DNA of 64,000 bases from Roseobacter insulae. Lineage in GTDB: Bacteria; Pseudomonadota; Alphaproteobacteria; Rhodobacterales; Rhodobacteraceae. The notes beneath the pieces were generated by a model. The model was not told where the DNA came from, ran no database searches, and worked only from the letters and a program-made list of their open reading frames with translations. The position numbers and the translations under genes were made by a program. The stretch spans positions 1 through 64,000 of the forward strand of contig NZ_JAHXDN010000009.1 in assembly GCF_019375555.1 (NCBI RefSeq). Direction: 5' to 3'. Shown piece by piece: positions 25,586 through 33,926 of this stretch. Position 1 is the first letter of the stretch; the number at the start of each line of letters is the position of its first letter.

Positions 25586-26554
25586 TTACGACGTCGCCGA
25601 ACTGCCGCGGGGGGCCGCGGCGCGAGCCAGCCTGTCATTGATCGCGCGGCCCAGTCCCGTTGTGGGAATGGGGGCAACTGCAATGGGCAGGCCTTTGGCA
25701 TCCAGCACATGAAGGCAGCCGAAAAGCCGCGCCGCCGCCTCATGCAGATCTGCGGTGGCGGACAGGTTAAGATCACATGCCATCGCGCCAAAACCCAGAA
25801 AGGACTCTCCGGGAAGCGCGGTTTCGGCATTCATGCGCAACGCCGCCCTGGGCGCATAGTGGGAGGCCAGCTGACCCGGTGCCGTGACGGTATCCGGATC
25901 ACCGGTGGGTGTCGCTGCTGTTGCAAGACGCGTGCCAAGGGCCGCTTCGATGGCTTCGACGGGCAGCCCCCCGGCCCTGAGCAGGGTGGGGGTGTCCGCC
26001 AAACCGATGATCGTGCTTTCAAGTCCGACTGAACAGGGCCCGTCGTCCAGCACCGCGGCAACCTGCGCGCCCAAACCGTCGATGACATGGCGGGCGATTG
26101 TCGGGCTGATCCGGCCCGACGGGTTTGCTGAGGGCGCGGCCACGGGCCCTCCGAAAGCTTCCAGCAACGCCTGTGCCGAGGCGTGCGCCGGAACCCGCAG
26201 GGCGACGGTCGCCAGTCCCGCCGTGACCAGTGACGAAAGACCATGACCGGTTCGCAGGGGCAGGACCAACGTCATCGGGCCGGGCCAGAAAGCCTGCGCC
26301 AGACGGTCCGCAGTGTCCGACCAGATGACATAGCGCTGCGCCATGTCGACAGAGGGCACATGCACGATCAGCGGGTTGAAACTGGGGCGGCCCTTGGCTG
26401 TATAAATCGCGGCGACAGCTTGACCATTGCAGGCGTCGGCACCAAGCCCGTATACAGTTTCGGTAGGAAAGGCGACGAGCCGACCCTCGGCCAGCAGCGC
26501 GGCGGCTTTCGCAATGCCCACGGTGTCGGGGGACAGGATCAATGGGGCAGTCAA
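25586..26554 (-). CDS. L-threonylcarbamoyladenylate synthase (Sua5 type)
   Basis: A 322-residue two-domain enzyme that makes threonylcarbamoyl-AMP from threonine, bicarbonate and ATP for the t6A37 modification of tRNA. The YrdC domain (about 10-195) shows LVAFPTETVYGLGADA, IYTAKGRPSFNPLIVHV and APSANPSGRISPT. The extra C-terminal Sua5 domain (about 215-322) begins near APGQLASHYAPRAALRM. This distinguishes it from the shorter TsaC. A possible minus-strand promoter is CTTGGC (26655-26650), 16 bases, then TATAAG (26633-26628). Confidence 0.93.
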   Translation of the reverse strand: MTAPLILSPDTVGIAKAAALLAEGRLVAFPTETVYGLGADACNGQAVAAIYTAKGRPSFNPLIVHVPSVDMAQRYVIWSDTADRLAQAFWPGPMTLVLPLRTGHGLSSLVTAGLATVALRVPAHASAQALLEAFGGPVAAPSANPSGRISPTIARHVIDGLGAQVAAVLDDGPCSVGLESTIIGLADTPTLLRAGGLPVEAIEAALGTRLATAATPTGDPDTVTAPGQLASHYAPRAALRMNAETALPGESFLGFGAMACDLNLSATADLHEAAARLFGCLHVLDAKGLPIAVAPIPTTGLGRAINDRLARAAAPRGSSATS

Positions 26555-26684
26555 CGCATCGCACTCCGTGACGCCGCGTTTCGATTGCCGGGCGCGGCGA
26601 TGCGGCTCATGAATAAGAAGGTAGACCCTTATAGGGTGCTGCCGGTATTGCCAAGGCGACGACCGCCTCGTTGGAGACCAAACG

Positions 26685-28400
26685 ATGACCTATCACGCGC
26701 CCGTAGATGATTTTGCCTTCCTGTTTGACCATGTTGTCGATTTTGCCCAATTGCGTGGGACATCGCGGTTTGAAGACGCCACCGACGATGTCACACGCGC
26801 GATCCTGACGGAGGCGGGCAAGCTTTGCGACGAGGTGATGGCACCCTTACAACGCCCCGGCGATCTGCATCCCGCCCATCTGGAAAACGGCGTTGTGCGT
26901 ACCTCACCCGGGTATGATGCGGGTTTCAAGGCGATTGCGGAAGGCGGCTGGATCGGCATGTCTGCCGATCCCGAGTACGGTGGCATGGGGCTGCCCATGA
27001 CGCTGACATCGGCTGTCAACGAGATGATGAGCGGTGCGTGCCTGTCGCTGCAACTGGCGCCGCTGATGAGCCAGGGGCAGATCGAAGCACTGGAACATCA
27101 CGCCAGCGATACCATCAAGGCGTTGTACCTGCCCAAGCTGATCTCGGGCGATTGGACCGGCACGATGAACCTGACCGAGCCGCAGGCCGGATCGGACGTG
27201 GGGGCATTGTCGTCGAAAGCCGAGGATAATGGCGACGGTACCTATGCCGTGTCCGGTCAGAAGATCTACATCAGCTGGGGGGATCATGACCTGGCCGAGA
27301 ACGTGTGCCACCTCGTTCTGGCGCGCCTTCCCGGAGCGCCCGCCGGGACAAAGGGCATCAGCCTGTTCCTGGTGCCGAAGTTCCTGCCAAACGCGGATGG
27401 AACGCTTGGCGCGGCCAACGGGGTGAAAGTGGTCAGCCTGGAACACAAGATGGGCCTGCACGGGTCTCCGACCGCGGTGATGCAATACGACAGGGCGACC
27501 GGCTGGCTGGTTGGGGCCGAGCAAGGCGGCATGGCGGCAATGTTCACGATGATGAACAACGCGCGCCTTGGGGTCGGCGGGCAGGGGATCGGCGTTGCCG
27601 AAGCCGCCTATCAGCATGCGTTGGCATATGCGCAGGACCGCAAACAGGGGCGCACGGCACTGCAGAACGGCACCGGCACAATTCTGGATCATGCAGATGT
27701 ACGGCGGATGCTGATGACGATGAAGGCGGATACATTCGCGGCGCGCGCCATCGCCCTGAGCTGCGCGATGGCCATCGACATGGCGCGGGCGAGCGGCAAT
27801 GACGAGTGGCGCGCAAGGGCCGCTTTCCTGACCCCGATCGCCAAGGCTTTCGGCACCGACACCGGCATCGCAACGGCGGAGATGGGCATCCAGGTTCACG
27901 GCGGGATGGGGTTCATCGAAGAAACCGGTGCTGCGCAATTCAGCAGGGATGTCCGTGTTACCGCGATCTACGAAGGCACCAACGGTATTCAGGCGATGGA
28001 CCTTGTGGCGCGTAAAATGATGGATGGCGGCGAGGCCGCCGCGCGTCTGCTGGATGAAATCGAGACACTCGCGGAATCGGCGCGGGGCACTCTGCCCGAT
28101 CTGGCGGAACCCGTTTGGCAAGCCTCCGAAAGCCTGCGCGAAGTCACCGAATGGCTGACCGCGCAACCCGATATGAACGATCGTTTTTCAGGAGCGGTGC
28201 CCTACCTGCGTGCCTTTGCGCGCGTATTGGGCGGATACATGCATCTCAAGGCAGCCTTGTCGGATCAAGACGGGGCGCGAGAGAAGCTTGCACGGTTTTA
28301 CATAAAGAGGCTGCTGCCGGAGCATGTCGGGCTCTTGGCGCATGCACAGGCCGGGGCCGAAGACCTGTTTGCCCTGAGCGCCGGGGAAATGGTTTCCTGA
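26685..28400 (+). CDS. Acyl-CoA dehydrogenase with C-terminal extension
   Basis: A 571-residue FAD enzyme that introduces a trans-2,3 double bond into an acyl-CoA and passes electrons to ETF. It shows MNLTEPQAGSDVGAL, then GQKIYISWGDHD, and the late FAD/catalytic region RVTAIYEGTNGIQAMDLVAR, where the Glu of YEGTN is the expected base. The size and C-terminal extension (about 460-571) resemble the group that includes methylmercaptopropionyl-CoA dehydrogenase DmdC of roseobacters, but substrate cannot be decided from sequence. Its stop overlaps the start of the metallo-hydrolase gene by one base. ETF-QO, the next electron carrier, is at 39 kb. Confidence 0.88.
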   Translation: MTYHAPVDDFAFLFDHVVDFAQLRGTSRFEDATDDVTRAILTEAGKLCDEVMAPLQRPGDLHPAHLENGVVRTSPGYDAGFKAIAEGGWIGMSADPEYGGMGLPMTLTSAVNEMMSGACLSLQLAPLMSQGQIEALEHHASDTIKALYLPKLISGDWTGTMNLTEPQAGSDVGALSSKAEDNGDGTYAVSGQKIYISWGDHDLAENVCHLVLARLPGAPAGTKGISLFLVPKFLPNADGTLGAANGVKVVSLEHKMGLHGSPTAVMQYDRATGWLVGAEQGGMAAMFTMMNNARLGVGGQGIGVAEAAYQHALAYAQDRKQGRTALQNGTGTILDHADVRRMLMTMKADTFAARAIALSCAMAIDMARASGNDEWRARAAFLTPIAKAFGTDTGIATAEMGIQVHGGMGFIEETGAAQFSRDVRVTAIYEGTNGIQAMDLVARKMMDGGEAAARLLDEIETLAESARGTLPDLAEPVWQASESLREVTEWLTAQPDMNDRFSGAVPYLRAFARVLGGYMHLKAALSDQDGAREKLARFYIKRLLPEHVGLLAHAQAGAEDLFALSAGEMVS

Positions 28401-29446
28401 TGAAGGATCAACCGCCAGAGGGCCTGCGATATCCCTGGGAAGATCCTCCGCGGGAAGGGCAGGGCATCGAAGTCGCCCCCGGCGTGTGGTGGTTCCGGTT
28501 GCCGCTGCCGATGAAGCTGGATCACGTCAATGTCTACGCGCTGGACGATGGCGACAGCTGGACGGTCGTGGATACCGGTTTCGCCTCCAAACGCAGCAGG
28601 GCGATCTGGGAAAAGCTGATTGCCGGACCCTTGGAGGGCAAGCCCATTGGCCGGGTCGTTGTGACCCACCACCATCCCGACCACATCGGTTTGGCCGGCT
28701 GGTTGCAGACAGAGCATGACGCGGAATTGGTGACCACGCGGACCGCGTGGCTGACCGCGCGCATGCTGACACTGGACGAGCAGGAGGTTCCGCCCGCGGA
28801 AAGTCTCGCCTTCTATCGCAGCGCTGGCATGGATGCCGCCGTTTACGACAAGCGGGCGCAGGAACGCCCCTTCAACTTTGCCGACATCGTGGCACCGATG
28901 CCGCTTGGCTACACCAGAGTAAAACAGGGTGACAGCATCACCATGGGCGGTCGGATGTGGGATATCCATATCGGCAACGGGCATGCCCCGGAACACGCGA
29001 CATTCTGGAGCCGCGATGACAATCTGGTGCTCGCGGGGGATCAGATACTGCCATCGATCAGCCCGAACATCGGTGTCTATCCGACCGAACCCATGGCCGA
29101 CCCGATCGCCGACTGGCTCGAAGCCTGCGAGCGTCTGGCGACGCTGGCTCGCCCGGATCACCTCGTTCTGGGGGGGCACAAGCTGCCTTTTACCGGGCTG
29201 CCCACGCGCATGCGCCAATTGATCGACAATCACCACGGCGCCCTGCAACGCTTGCTCGACTACATCGACGCGCCAAAAGCCGCCTCGGAATGCTTTGCCC
29301 CGCTCTTCAAGCGCAAGATTGGTGAGGCGGAATACGGGCTGGCGCTGGTGGAGGCTGTCGCACATTTGAGCCACCTGTACCAAGAGGGCCTTGCCACCCG
29401 CGAGAGACGCGCGGATGATGCCTGGGTGTATCAGCGCAAAGGATGA
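28400..29446 (+). CDS. Metallo-beta-lactamase-fold hydrolase
   Basis: A 348-residue hydrolase. The zinc motif HxHxDH appears as VVTHHHPDHIGLAGWL, followed by the expected distant histidine in GNGHAPEHATF, Asp in LAGDQILPSISPNI and His in LVLGGHKLPF. Length and a C-terminal helical region fit the glyoxalase II / thioesterase-like part of the superfamily. It is coupled to the acyl-CoA dehydrogenase gene by a TGATG junction, so a thioesterase-like role in the same acyl-CoA pathway is an attractive inference only. Confidence 0.85.
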   Translation: MKDQPPEGLRYPWEDPPREGQGIEVAPGVWWFRLPLPMKLDHVNVYALDDGDSWTVVDTGFASKRSRAIWEKLIAGPLEGKPIGRVVVTHHHPDHIGLAGWLQTEHDAELVTTRTAWLTARMLTLDEQEVPPAESLAFYRSAGMDAAVYDKRAQERPFNFADIVAPMPLGYTRVKQGDSITMGGRMWDIHIGNGHAPEHATFWSRDDNLVLAGDQILPSISPNIGVYPTEPMADPIADWLEACERLATLARPDHLVLGGHKLPFTGLPTRMRQLIDNHHGALQRLLDYIDAPKAASECFAPLFKRKIGEAEYGLALVEAVAHLSHLYQEGLATRERRADDAWVYQRKG

Positions 29447-29449
29447 GCC

Positions 29450-29911
29450 ATGGGCGACAAGATCGAGACGGCGGCAGAAGCAGCGGAGGCGCAGGCCCTG
29501 CCGCGCCGGCATGAAGTGCACTGCGATCCCGAAACGCCTGCGCCCGAAACGCCTGACGTCCCCAGGGCGATTGCCTCGCAACCGACAACGCAAAAATCGC
29601 CTGCGCAATGGGCGTATGAGCGGATCATCATCTACCTGAAGAATTTCGAAGAGCAGCTCGACAACGCGCATGAAGTGGCCATGGGGTTCACCGGCGGTGA
29701 TGCTGGTGTTCTGAGGATCGAGGGCATGGGGTATTTTGACCCCGATATCGTCACGTTTTACGGCAGCGATGGAGCCGGTGGCAAAACTCAGCTCATCCAG
29801 CATGTCAGCCAGCTGAATGTCATGTTGCGCGCGTTGCCAAAACCCTCAGAGACGGCGGAAGCGCGGCGCATTGGTTTCCGGCTGGCGCAGGACATTGAAG
29901 AGAACGCCTGA
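29450..29911 (+). CDS. Conserved hypothetical protein (DUF6173-like)
   Basis: A 153-residue soluble protein. The first 50 residues are Ala/Glu/Pro-rich and probably disordered. The conserved core (about 52-150) reads SPAQWAYERIIIYLKNFEEQ and VAMGFTGGDAGVLRIEGMGY, with YFDPDIVTFYG after it. I believe this is the DUF6173 family, judged from memory of its sequence. It starts three bases after the metallo-hydrolase gene, in the same operon. No function is known. Confidence 0.7.
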   Translation: MGDKIETAAEAAEAQALPRRHEVHCDPETPAPETPDVPRAIASQPTTQKSPAQWAYERIIIYLKNFEEQLDNAHEVAMGFTGGDAGVLRIEGMGYFDPDIVTFYGSDGAGGKTQLIQHVSQLNVMLRALPKPSETAEARRIGFRLAQDIEENA

Positions 29912-30062
29912 CCCTATAGGGTACCGGGCAGCATCGATGAGGCCCCGGTGCCTCACAACCGGCAAGGGAGCTGCAATTCGACACAGGCGTCACGCTGGCG
30001 GGTGACATGGCCGGAAGAATCCATTACGGCTGTGAACAAACGGAAACAGAAGGGCTGCGACA

Positions 30063-30197
30063 ATGGCAGATCACAAACACGGTGAAATGGAAATCACCAC
30101 TCAGGAAAAAACCTTTGACGGGTTCATGCGGTTCACGACCAAAAGCGTCATCGTGATCCTGTTGCTTCTTGTTGGCATGGCGATCTTTATTACCTGA
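30063..30197 (+). CDS. aa3-type cytochrome c oxidase subunit IV
   Basis: A 44-residue protein: hydrophilic MADHKHGEMEITTQEKTFDG, then one membrane helix (about 27-43). This is the small fourth subunit seen in Rhodobacter/Paracoccus aa3 oxidases (COX4_pro_2 family), where ADHKHGEMDI-type N-termini are diagnostic. AAGGGC lies 10 bases before the ATG. It is not next to other oxidase genes; its neighbours are a DUF6173-like gene and a lipoprotein gene. Confidence 0.87.
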   Translation: MADHKHGEMEITTQEKTFDGFMRFTTKSVIVILLLLVGMAIFIT

Positions 30198-30233
30198 TCA
30201 GGTCAGATCAGACCGGACATGCGGGAGTACAGG

Positions 30234-30830
30234 ATGCGCATATTAATAGTTCTCGCCGCTGTGACCCTGCTGACGGGCTGCGCCATCTCGTCACCGTTCG
30301 AGGCGTCCCCCGAGGAAATCGCGGCGAAGGTCTATGTGCCTGAGGGGCCTCCCAAGCTGACAATTTTCACAATGGTGAACAACAGCTCCGGCAGCGGCGG
30401 GCACACGTCGTTGATGGTCAGCGGATCTCAGCAGGTGATTTTTGACCCGGCCGGGTCTTTCGTACATGCGCAGGTCGCCGAACGGGGCGATGTTCTTTAC
30501 GGCATGTCCCCCGCATGGGTACAGGCATATAAGAGCGCGCATGCACGCAGCACGCACCACGTCGTTACTCAGGAAATCGAGGTGACCCCGGCGCAGGCCG
30601 AGCGCGCGTTGCAGCTGGTGCAGGCCAGTGGTGCCATTCCCGGGGCGTTCTGCACGAATGCGACGTCAGATATTCTCAGGAAGATTCCGGGGTTCGAAGA
30701 CATATCGGTAACGTTTTTTCCCATCAACCTGATGAACCAGATCGCGCAGCGGCCGGGTGTGAAAACCGACAAGTACTACGAAAACGACGAAGGCGACGTG
30801 CGCGACGGCATCGAAGCGGCACAGAGCTGA
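30234..30830 (+). CDS. Lipoprotein of unknown function with possible permuted papain-like (NlpC/P60-type) fold
   Basis: This 198-residue product has a lipoprotein signal: the lipobox LLTGC puts the lipidated cysteine at residue 16. The mature part contains SGSGGHTSLMVSGSQ with His57, followed by VIFDPAGSF, and later GAFCTNATSDIL with Cys140. A His in a GHTSL-type strand before a later Cys at a helix start is the order found in circularly permuted NlpC/P60 or YiiX-like enzymes. This assignment is my inference. GGGAG precedes the ATG at 30234; an upstream in-frame ATG at 30219 would place extra residues before the signal. Confidence 0.7.
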   Translation: MRILIVLAAVTLLTGCAISSPFEASPEEIAAKVYVPEGPPKLTIFTMVNNSSGSGGHTSLMVSGSQQVIFDPAGSFVHAQVAERGDVLYGMSPAWVQAYKSAHARSTHHVVTQEIEVTPAQAERALQLVQASGAIPGAFCTNATSDILRKIPGFEDISVTFFPINLMNQIAQRPGVKTDKYYENDEGDVRDGIEAAQS

Positions 30831-30840
30831 CCGGCTTTGG

Positions 30841-31170
30841 TCACGCCCCGAGAAGAAAGAGCATGCCAAACAGCGTCGCAGCACCCGAGAAAATCGCCGC
30901 AAGCACGTTTTTTGTCGCCAATCCAACGCACAGCGTGACAACTGCCGCCGTCATCCGGGGCAGGTCGGCCTCACCGCCAGTTGCGGCGGGCCAGACGACA
31001 AGCGGGGCCACCATCGCCGGCAGCATCGCGACGGCCGTGTAGCGCAGATGCCGCAGCAGCCATGAGGGCATCGGACGGTCGCCGACGATCCCGAGAAAGG
31101 CAAAGCGCAGAAAGTAACTGCCAATGCCGAGGCCGATGATAACGACCCACAGCGTGCCCTGATCAATCAT
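30841..31170 (-). CDS. azlD: AzlD family branched-chain amino-acid exporter small subunit
   Basis: A 109-residue membrane protein with three to four hydrophobic segments (VVIIGLGIGSYFLRFAF, AVAMLPAMVAPLVVWPA, VLAAIFSGAATLFGMLFLL). It forms a two-part exporter with AzlC, whose gene ends eight bases inside this one. AzlCD-type systems export branched-chain amino acids or analogues. It converges on the lipoprotein gene with a gap of ten bases. Confidence 0.87.
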   Translation of the reverse strand: MIDQGTLWVVIIGLGIGSYFLRFAFLGIVGDRPMPSWLLRHLRYTAVAMLPAMVAPLVVWPAATGGEADLPRMTAAVVTLCVGLATKNVLAAIFSGAATLFGMLFLLGA

Positions 31171-31897
31171 GTTGCAGCCTCCTGCGCTGGAAAAAGACTT
31201 CTGCCTGCGCTCCGGCCATCATGCCGCAGGTGCCAGCGATGATCAGACCAAGTGAGTAGGGCACGCCTGCCGTCAACAGGCTCACGATGATGGCGACGCA
31301 AGCGGCGATCACATGGGCTGCCGTGCGCAGCATTGGCGCGACCATCGCCAGAAAGGCGATCGGCAGGGCGAAATCCAGGGCCCAGCTGTCCGGTACCTGC
31401 GTGCCGACCGCAGCACCCAGCAATGTGCAGATGTACCACATCGGAACAATCGGGCTTAACACGCCGGAAAAATACGCCATGCGCTGAGGGACGGTCATTT
31501 GCGGCTCTTTTTCGAACTGCGCGACAGAGCATGCATAGGACTGGTCCACGGTGAAATAGGCGGCAATCGCGCGCTGCCACAGCGGGGCCGCACCGATCCA
31601 TGGTGTGAGCGATGCGGAATACATCGCAACACGCAGGTTTACCGCCAGGGCAGAGGCCAGCACGATTAATGTGGGTGCGTTTTCCTGCATCAACTGAAGC
31701 GCGGTAAACTGTGCTGCCCCCGCAAAGACCACTGCCGAAAAAACAAGTGTTTCCAGAATATTGAGGCCGGCCTCGGTGGCCAGTACTCCAAAGAGCGTCG
31801 CAAAGGGGGCGACGACCAGCAGGAACGGTGCACCGTCGGCTGCGCCTTTCCAGTAGGCTGACGCTCTTGTGCGCGATTTCGGTGTGGTGGAGGGCAT
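31163..31897 (-). CDS. azlC: AzlC family branched-chain amino-acid exporter large subunit
   Basis: A 244-residue inner-membrane protein. Family features are GAADGAPFLLVVAPFATLFGV, FAGAAQFTALQLM and NLRVAMYSASLTPW, followed by FTVDQSYACS. The stop overlaps azlD by eight bases, so the pair is translated together. It diverges from fdhD across about 50 bases. Confidence 0.9.
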   Translation of the reverse strand: MPSTTPKSRTRASAYWKGAADGAPFLLVVAPFATLFGVLATEAGLNILETLVFSAVVFAGAAQFTALQLMQENAPTLIVLASALAVNLRVAMYSASLTPWIGAAPLWQRAIAAYFTVDQSYACSVAQFEKEPQMTVPQRMAYFSGVLSPIVPMWYICTLLGAAVGTQVPDSWALDFALPIAFLAMVAPMLRTAAHVIAACVAIIVSLLTAGVPYSLGLIIAGTCGMMAGAQAEVFFQRRRLQHD

Positions 31898-31945
31898 GAG
31901 ATGTTTCTAATGTTGTGGCCAAGAGGTAGCGTAGCCGCGAGGGGG

Positions 31946-32833
31946 ATGCAATTGGCCAAGATCGATGACACCAGCGATTACCTGATCGCACCGGACCCGA
32001 CGGCTGCCCGCCTGACGCGCCGTGTCGATGGCATCGATCAGGAGGGCAATCTGGTCACCACGAATGTGGTCGAGGAACGCCCCCTGACGATATTTCTGAA
32101 CGGACAGGAGATCGTAACGGCGATGACGATCGGGGATTACCCCGACTACCTTGCGCTTGGGTTCCTGCGCAATCAGGGCATGCTGCGCGCGGAAGATGAC
32201 ATCACGGGTGTGGATTTTGACGAAGAGTTGGAAACCGTGGTGGTGCGCACTGCGCGCAAGACAGACTATGAAGAGAAGATGCGCAAGAAAACGCGGACCA
32301 GCGGCTGCGCCGTGGGCACCGTCTTCGGGGATATGATGGCCGGTCTGGAGGGGGTCCGCCTGCCGCCGACACCGGTGAAGACGTCCTGGCTCTATGCGCT
32401 GAGCGCGCGAATAAACCGTACGCCATCGCTGTATCTTGAGGCCGGTGCGATACATGGCACGGTCTTATGCTGCCAGGATAAGCCTCTGGTTTATATGGAG
32501 GACGTCGGGCGTCATAATGCGGTGGACAAAATCGCAGGTTGGATGCTGGCGCAGAACGTGCCTGCGGAGGACAAGATCCTGTATACAACGGGGCGGCTGA
32601 CCTCGGAGATGGTCATCAAAACCGCGATGATGGGCATTCCGGTGCTGGCATCGCGGTCCGGTTTTACCGCCTGGGGCGTAGAGATCGCGCGGGAAGTCGG
32701 GTTGACCCTGATCGGGCGGATGAAGGGCAAACGGTTCACGTGCCTGTCCGGCGAAGACCGCCTGACCCGGGACGCTGACCTGCGCGACGTCGCGGATGAG
32801 CCACGCCACGCCGGACGCAAGGGGGCGGTATGA
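31946..32833 (+). CDS. fdhD: Formate dehydrogenase accessory sulfurtransferase FdhD
   Basis: A 295-residue protein that carries sulfur to the molybdenum cofactor of formate dehydrogenase. LGFLRNQGMLRAEDDI, then the sulfur-carrier loop RTSGCAVGTVFGD, and YMEDVGRHNAVDKIAG are characteristic. The E. coli CxxC loop here has only Cys121; the second Cys is Gly124. GAGGGGG touches the ATG at 31946, so a TTG at 31952 could be the true start; an ATG at 31901 is less likely. It heads an operon with mobA, mobB and moeA linked by four-base overlaps. No formate dehydrogenase structural gene is in the window. Confidence 0.9.
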   Translation: MQLAKIDDTSDYLIAPDPTAARLTRRVDGIDQEGNLVTTNVVEERPLTIFLNGQEIVTAMTIGDYPDYLALGFLRNQGMLRAEDDITGVDFDEELETVVVRTARKTDYEEKMRKKTRTSGCAVGTVFGDMMAGLEGVRLPPTPVKTSWLYALSARINRTPSLYLEAGAIHGTVLCCQDKPLVYMEDVGRHNAVDKIAGWMLAQNVPAEDKILYTTGRLTSEMVIKTAMMGIPVLASRSGFTAWGVEIAREVGLTLIGRMKGKRFTCLSGEDRLTRDADLRDVADEPRHAGRKGAV

Positions 32834-33438
32834 AGCAACCTCTGGGCGTGATCCTCGCGGGTGGACTGGCCACGCGCATGGGCGGTGGCGACAAGGGATT
32901 GTTGCAACTGGGCGGACAATGCCTGCTGGCACGCGTGATTGATCGCCTTGCCCCGCAGGTGGCGGGGCTTGCGCTGAATGCCAACGGCGATCCGTCGCGG
33001 TTTGACGCCTTTGGAGTGCCCGTCCTGGCCGACAGCATCGGTGGTTTCGCGGGGCCTCTTGCCGGAGTTCTGGCCGGGATGGACTGGGCCGCGGGGCAGG
33101 GCGCGGAAACGATTGTCACGGCGGCGGCCGACACGCCGTTCTTTCCCGCCGATCTGGTGCCGCAACTGCTGCTGGCCAGCGAAGGGATGGCGCAGCCGCT
33201 TGTCCTTGCCGCCACACCGGACCCGACGCGCAAGCAGGTGAGACATCCGACATTCGGCCTGTGGCCCGTTTCCCTGCGGGAGGACCTGCGCGCCGCCCTT
33301 GAAGACGGCCTGCGCAAAGTCGTGCTGTGGACGGATGAACACCAGGGGCGCGAAGCGCTCTTTCCGGTGAGCGGAATTGACCCGTTTTTCAACGTCAACA
33401 CGCCGGAAGATCTGGCCAGAGCTGAGGCGATGTTATGA
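32830..33438 (+). CDS. mobA: Molybdenum cofactor guanylyltransferase MobA
   Basis: A 202-residue nucleotidyltransferase that joins GMP to molybdopterin to give the MGD form of the cofactor. The GTP-binding signature GVILAGGLATRMGGGDKGLL is at the N-terminus. DSIGGFAGPLAGVLAGMDW and ETIVTAAADTPFFP (the Asp-containing metal site) follow. Length is standard. The start overlaps fdhD by four bases and the end overlaps mobB by four. Confidence 0.95.
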   Translation: MKQPLGVILAGGLATRMGGGDKGLLQLGGQCLLARVIDRLAPQVAGLALNANGDPSRFDAFGVPVLADSIGGFAGPLAGVLAGMDWAAGQGAETIVTAAADTPFFPADLVPQLLLASEGMAQPLVLAATPDPTRKQVRHPTFGLWPVSLREDLRAALEDGLRKVVLWTDEHQGREALFPVSGIDPFFNVNTPEDLARAEAML

Positions 33439-33926
33439 AGGTTTATGGCGTCGTAGGATGGAAAAACGCCGGGAAAACCGGGCTCATGGAACGGTTGGTG
33501 GCAGACATCTGCGGTCGCGGTTTTTCCGTTTCCACGGTCAAACACGCCCATCATGTGTTCGATGTGGACCACCCCGGAAAAGACAGCTACCGCCACCGGC
33601 AGGCGGGCGCGTCGGAGGTGCTTCTGGCATCGCGGAACCGGTTTGCCCTGATGCATGAATTGCGCGGCGCGCCGGAACCGTCTTTGGACGTTCTGCTGGG
33701 CAAGCTCGCTCCTGTCGATCTGGTCCTGATCGAAGGTTACAAGCGTGACACGCACCGCAAGATCGAAGCGCATAGGGCCGAAACCGGCGCGCCCCTGATC
33801 GCCCGGGACGACAGTACCGTGCGCGCAATCGCCAGCGACACCGGTGTGGAGATTGATCGCCCGGTGTTCGATCTGGACGACACGGCAGCGATTGCGGATT
33901 TCATTCTGGCCGAGGTCGGGCTGTGA
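33435..33926 (+). CDS. mobB: Molybdopterin-guanine dinucleotide biosynthesis protein MobB
   Basis: A 163-residue GTP-binding partner of MobA. The P-loop VGWKNAGKTGLMERLV lies at residues 6-21. VSTVKHAHHVFDVDHPGKDS and LVLIEGYKRDTHRKIE are the typical MobB blocks. It overlaps mobA upstream by four bases and the fusion moeA gene downstream by four (GTGA). Confidence 0.95.
   Translation: MKVYGVVGWKNAGKTGLMERLVADICGRGFSVSTVKHAHHVFDVDHPGKDSYRHRQAGASEVLLASRNRFALMHELRGAPEPSLDVLLGKLAPVDLVLIEGYKRDTHRKIEAHRAETGAPLIARDDSTVRAIASDTGVEIDRPVFDLDDTAAIADFILAEVGL

Noticed and set aside
26625-26637. ACCCTTATAGGGT and the similar ACCCTATAGGGT at 29911-29922 as a shared operator
   Set aside because: Only two copies in unrelated positions, one directly after a stop codon; the first is better explained as a -10 region for the Sua5 gene.
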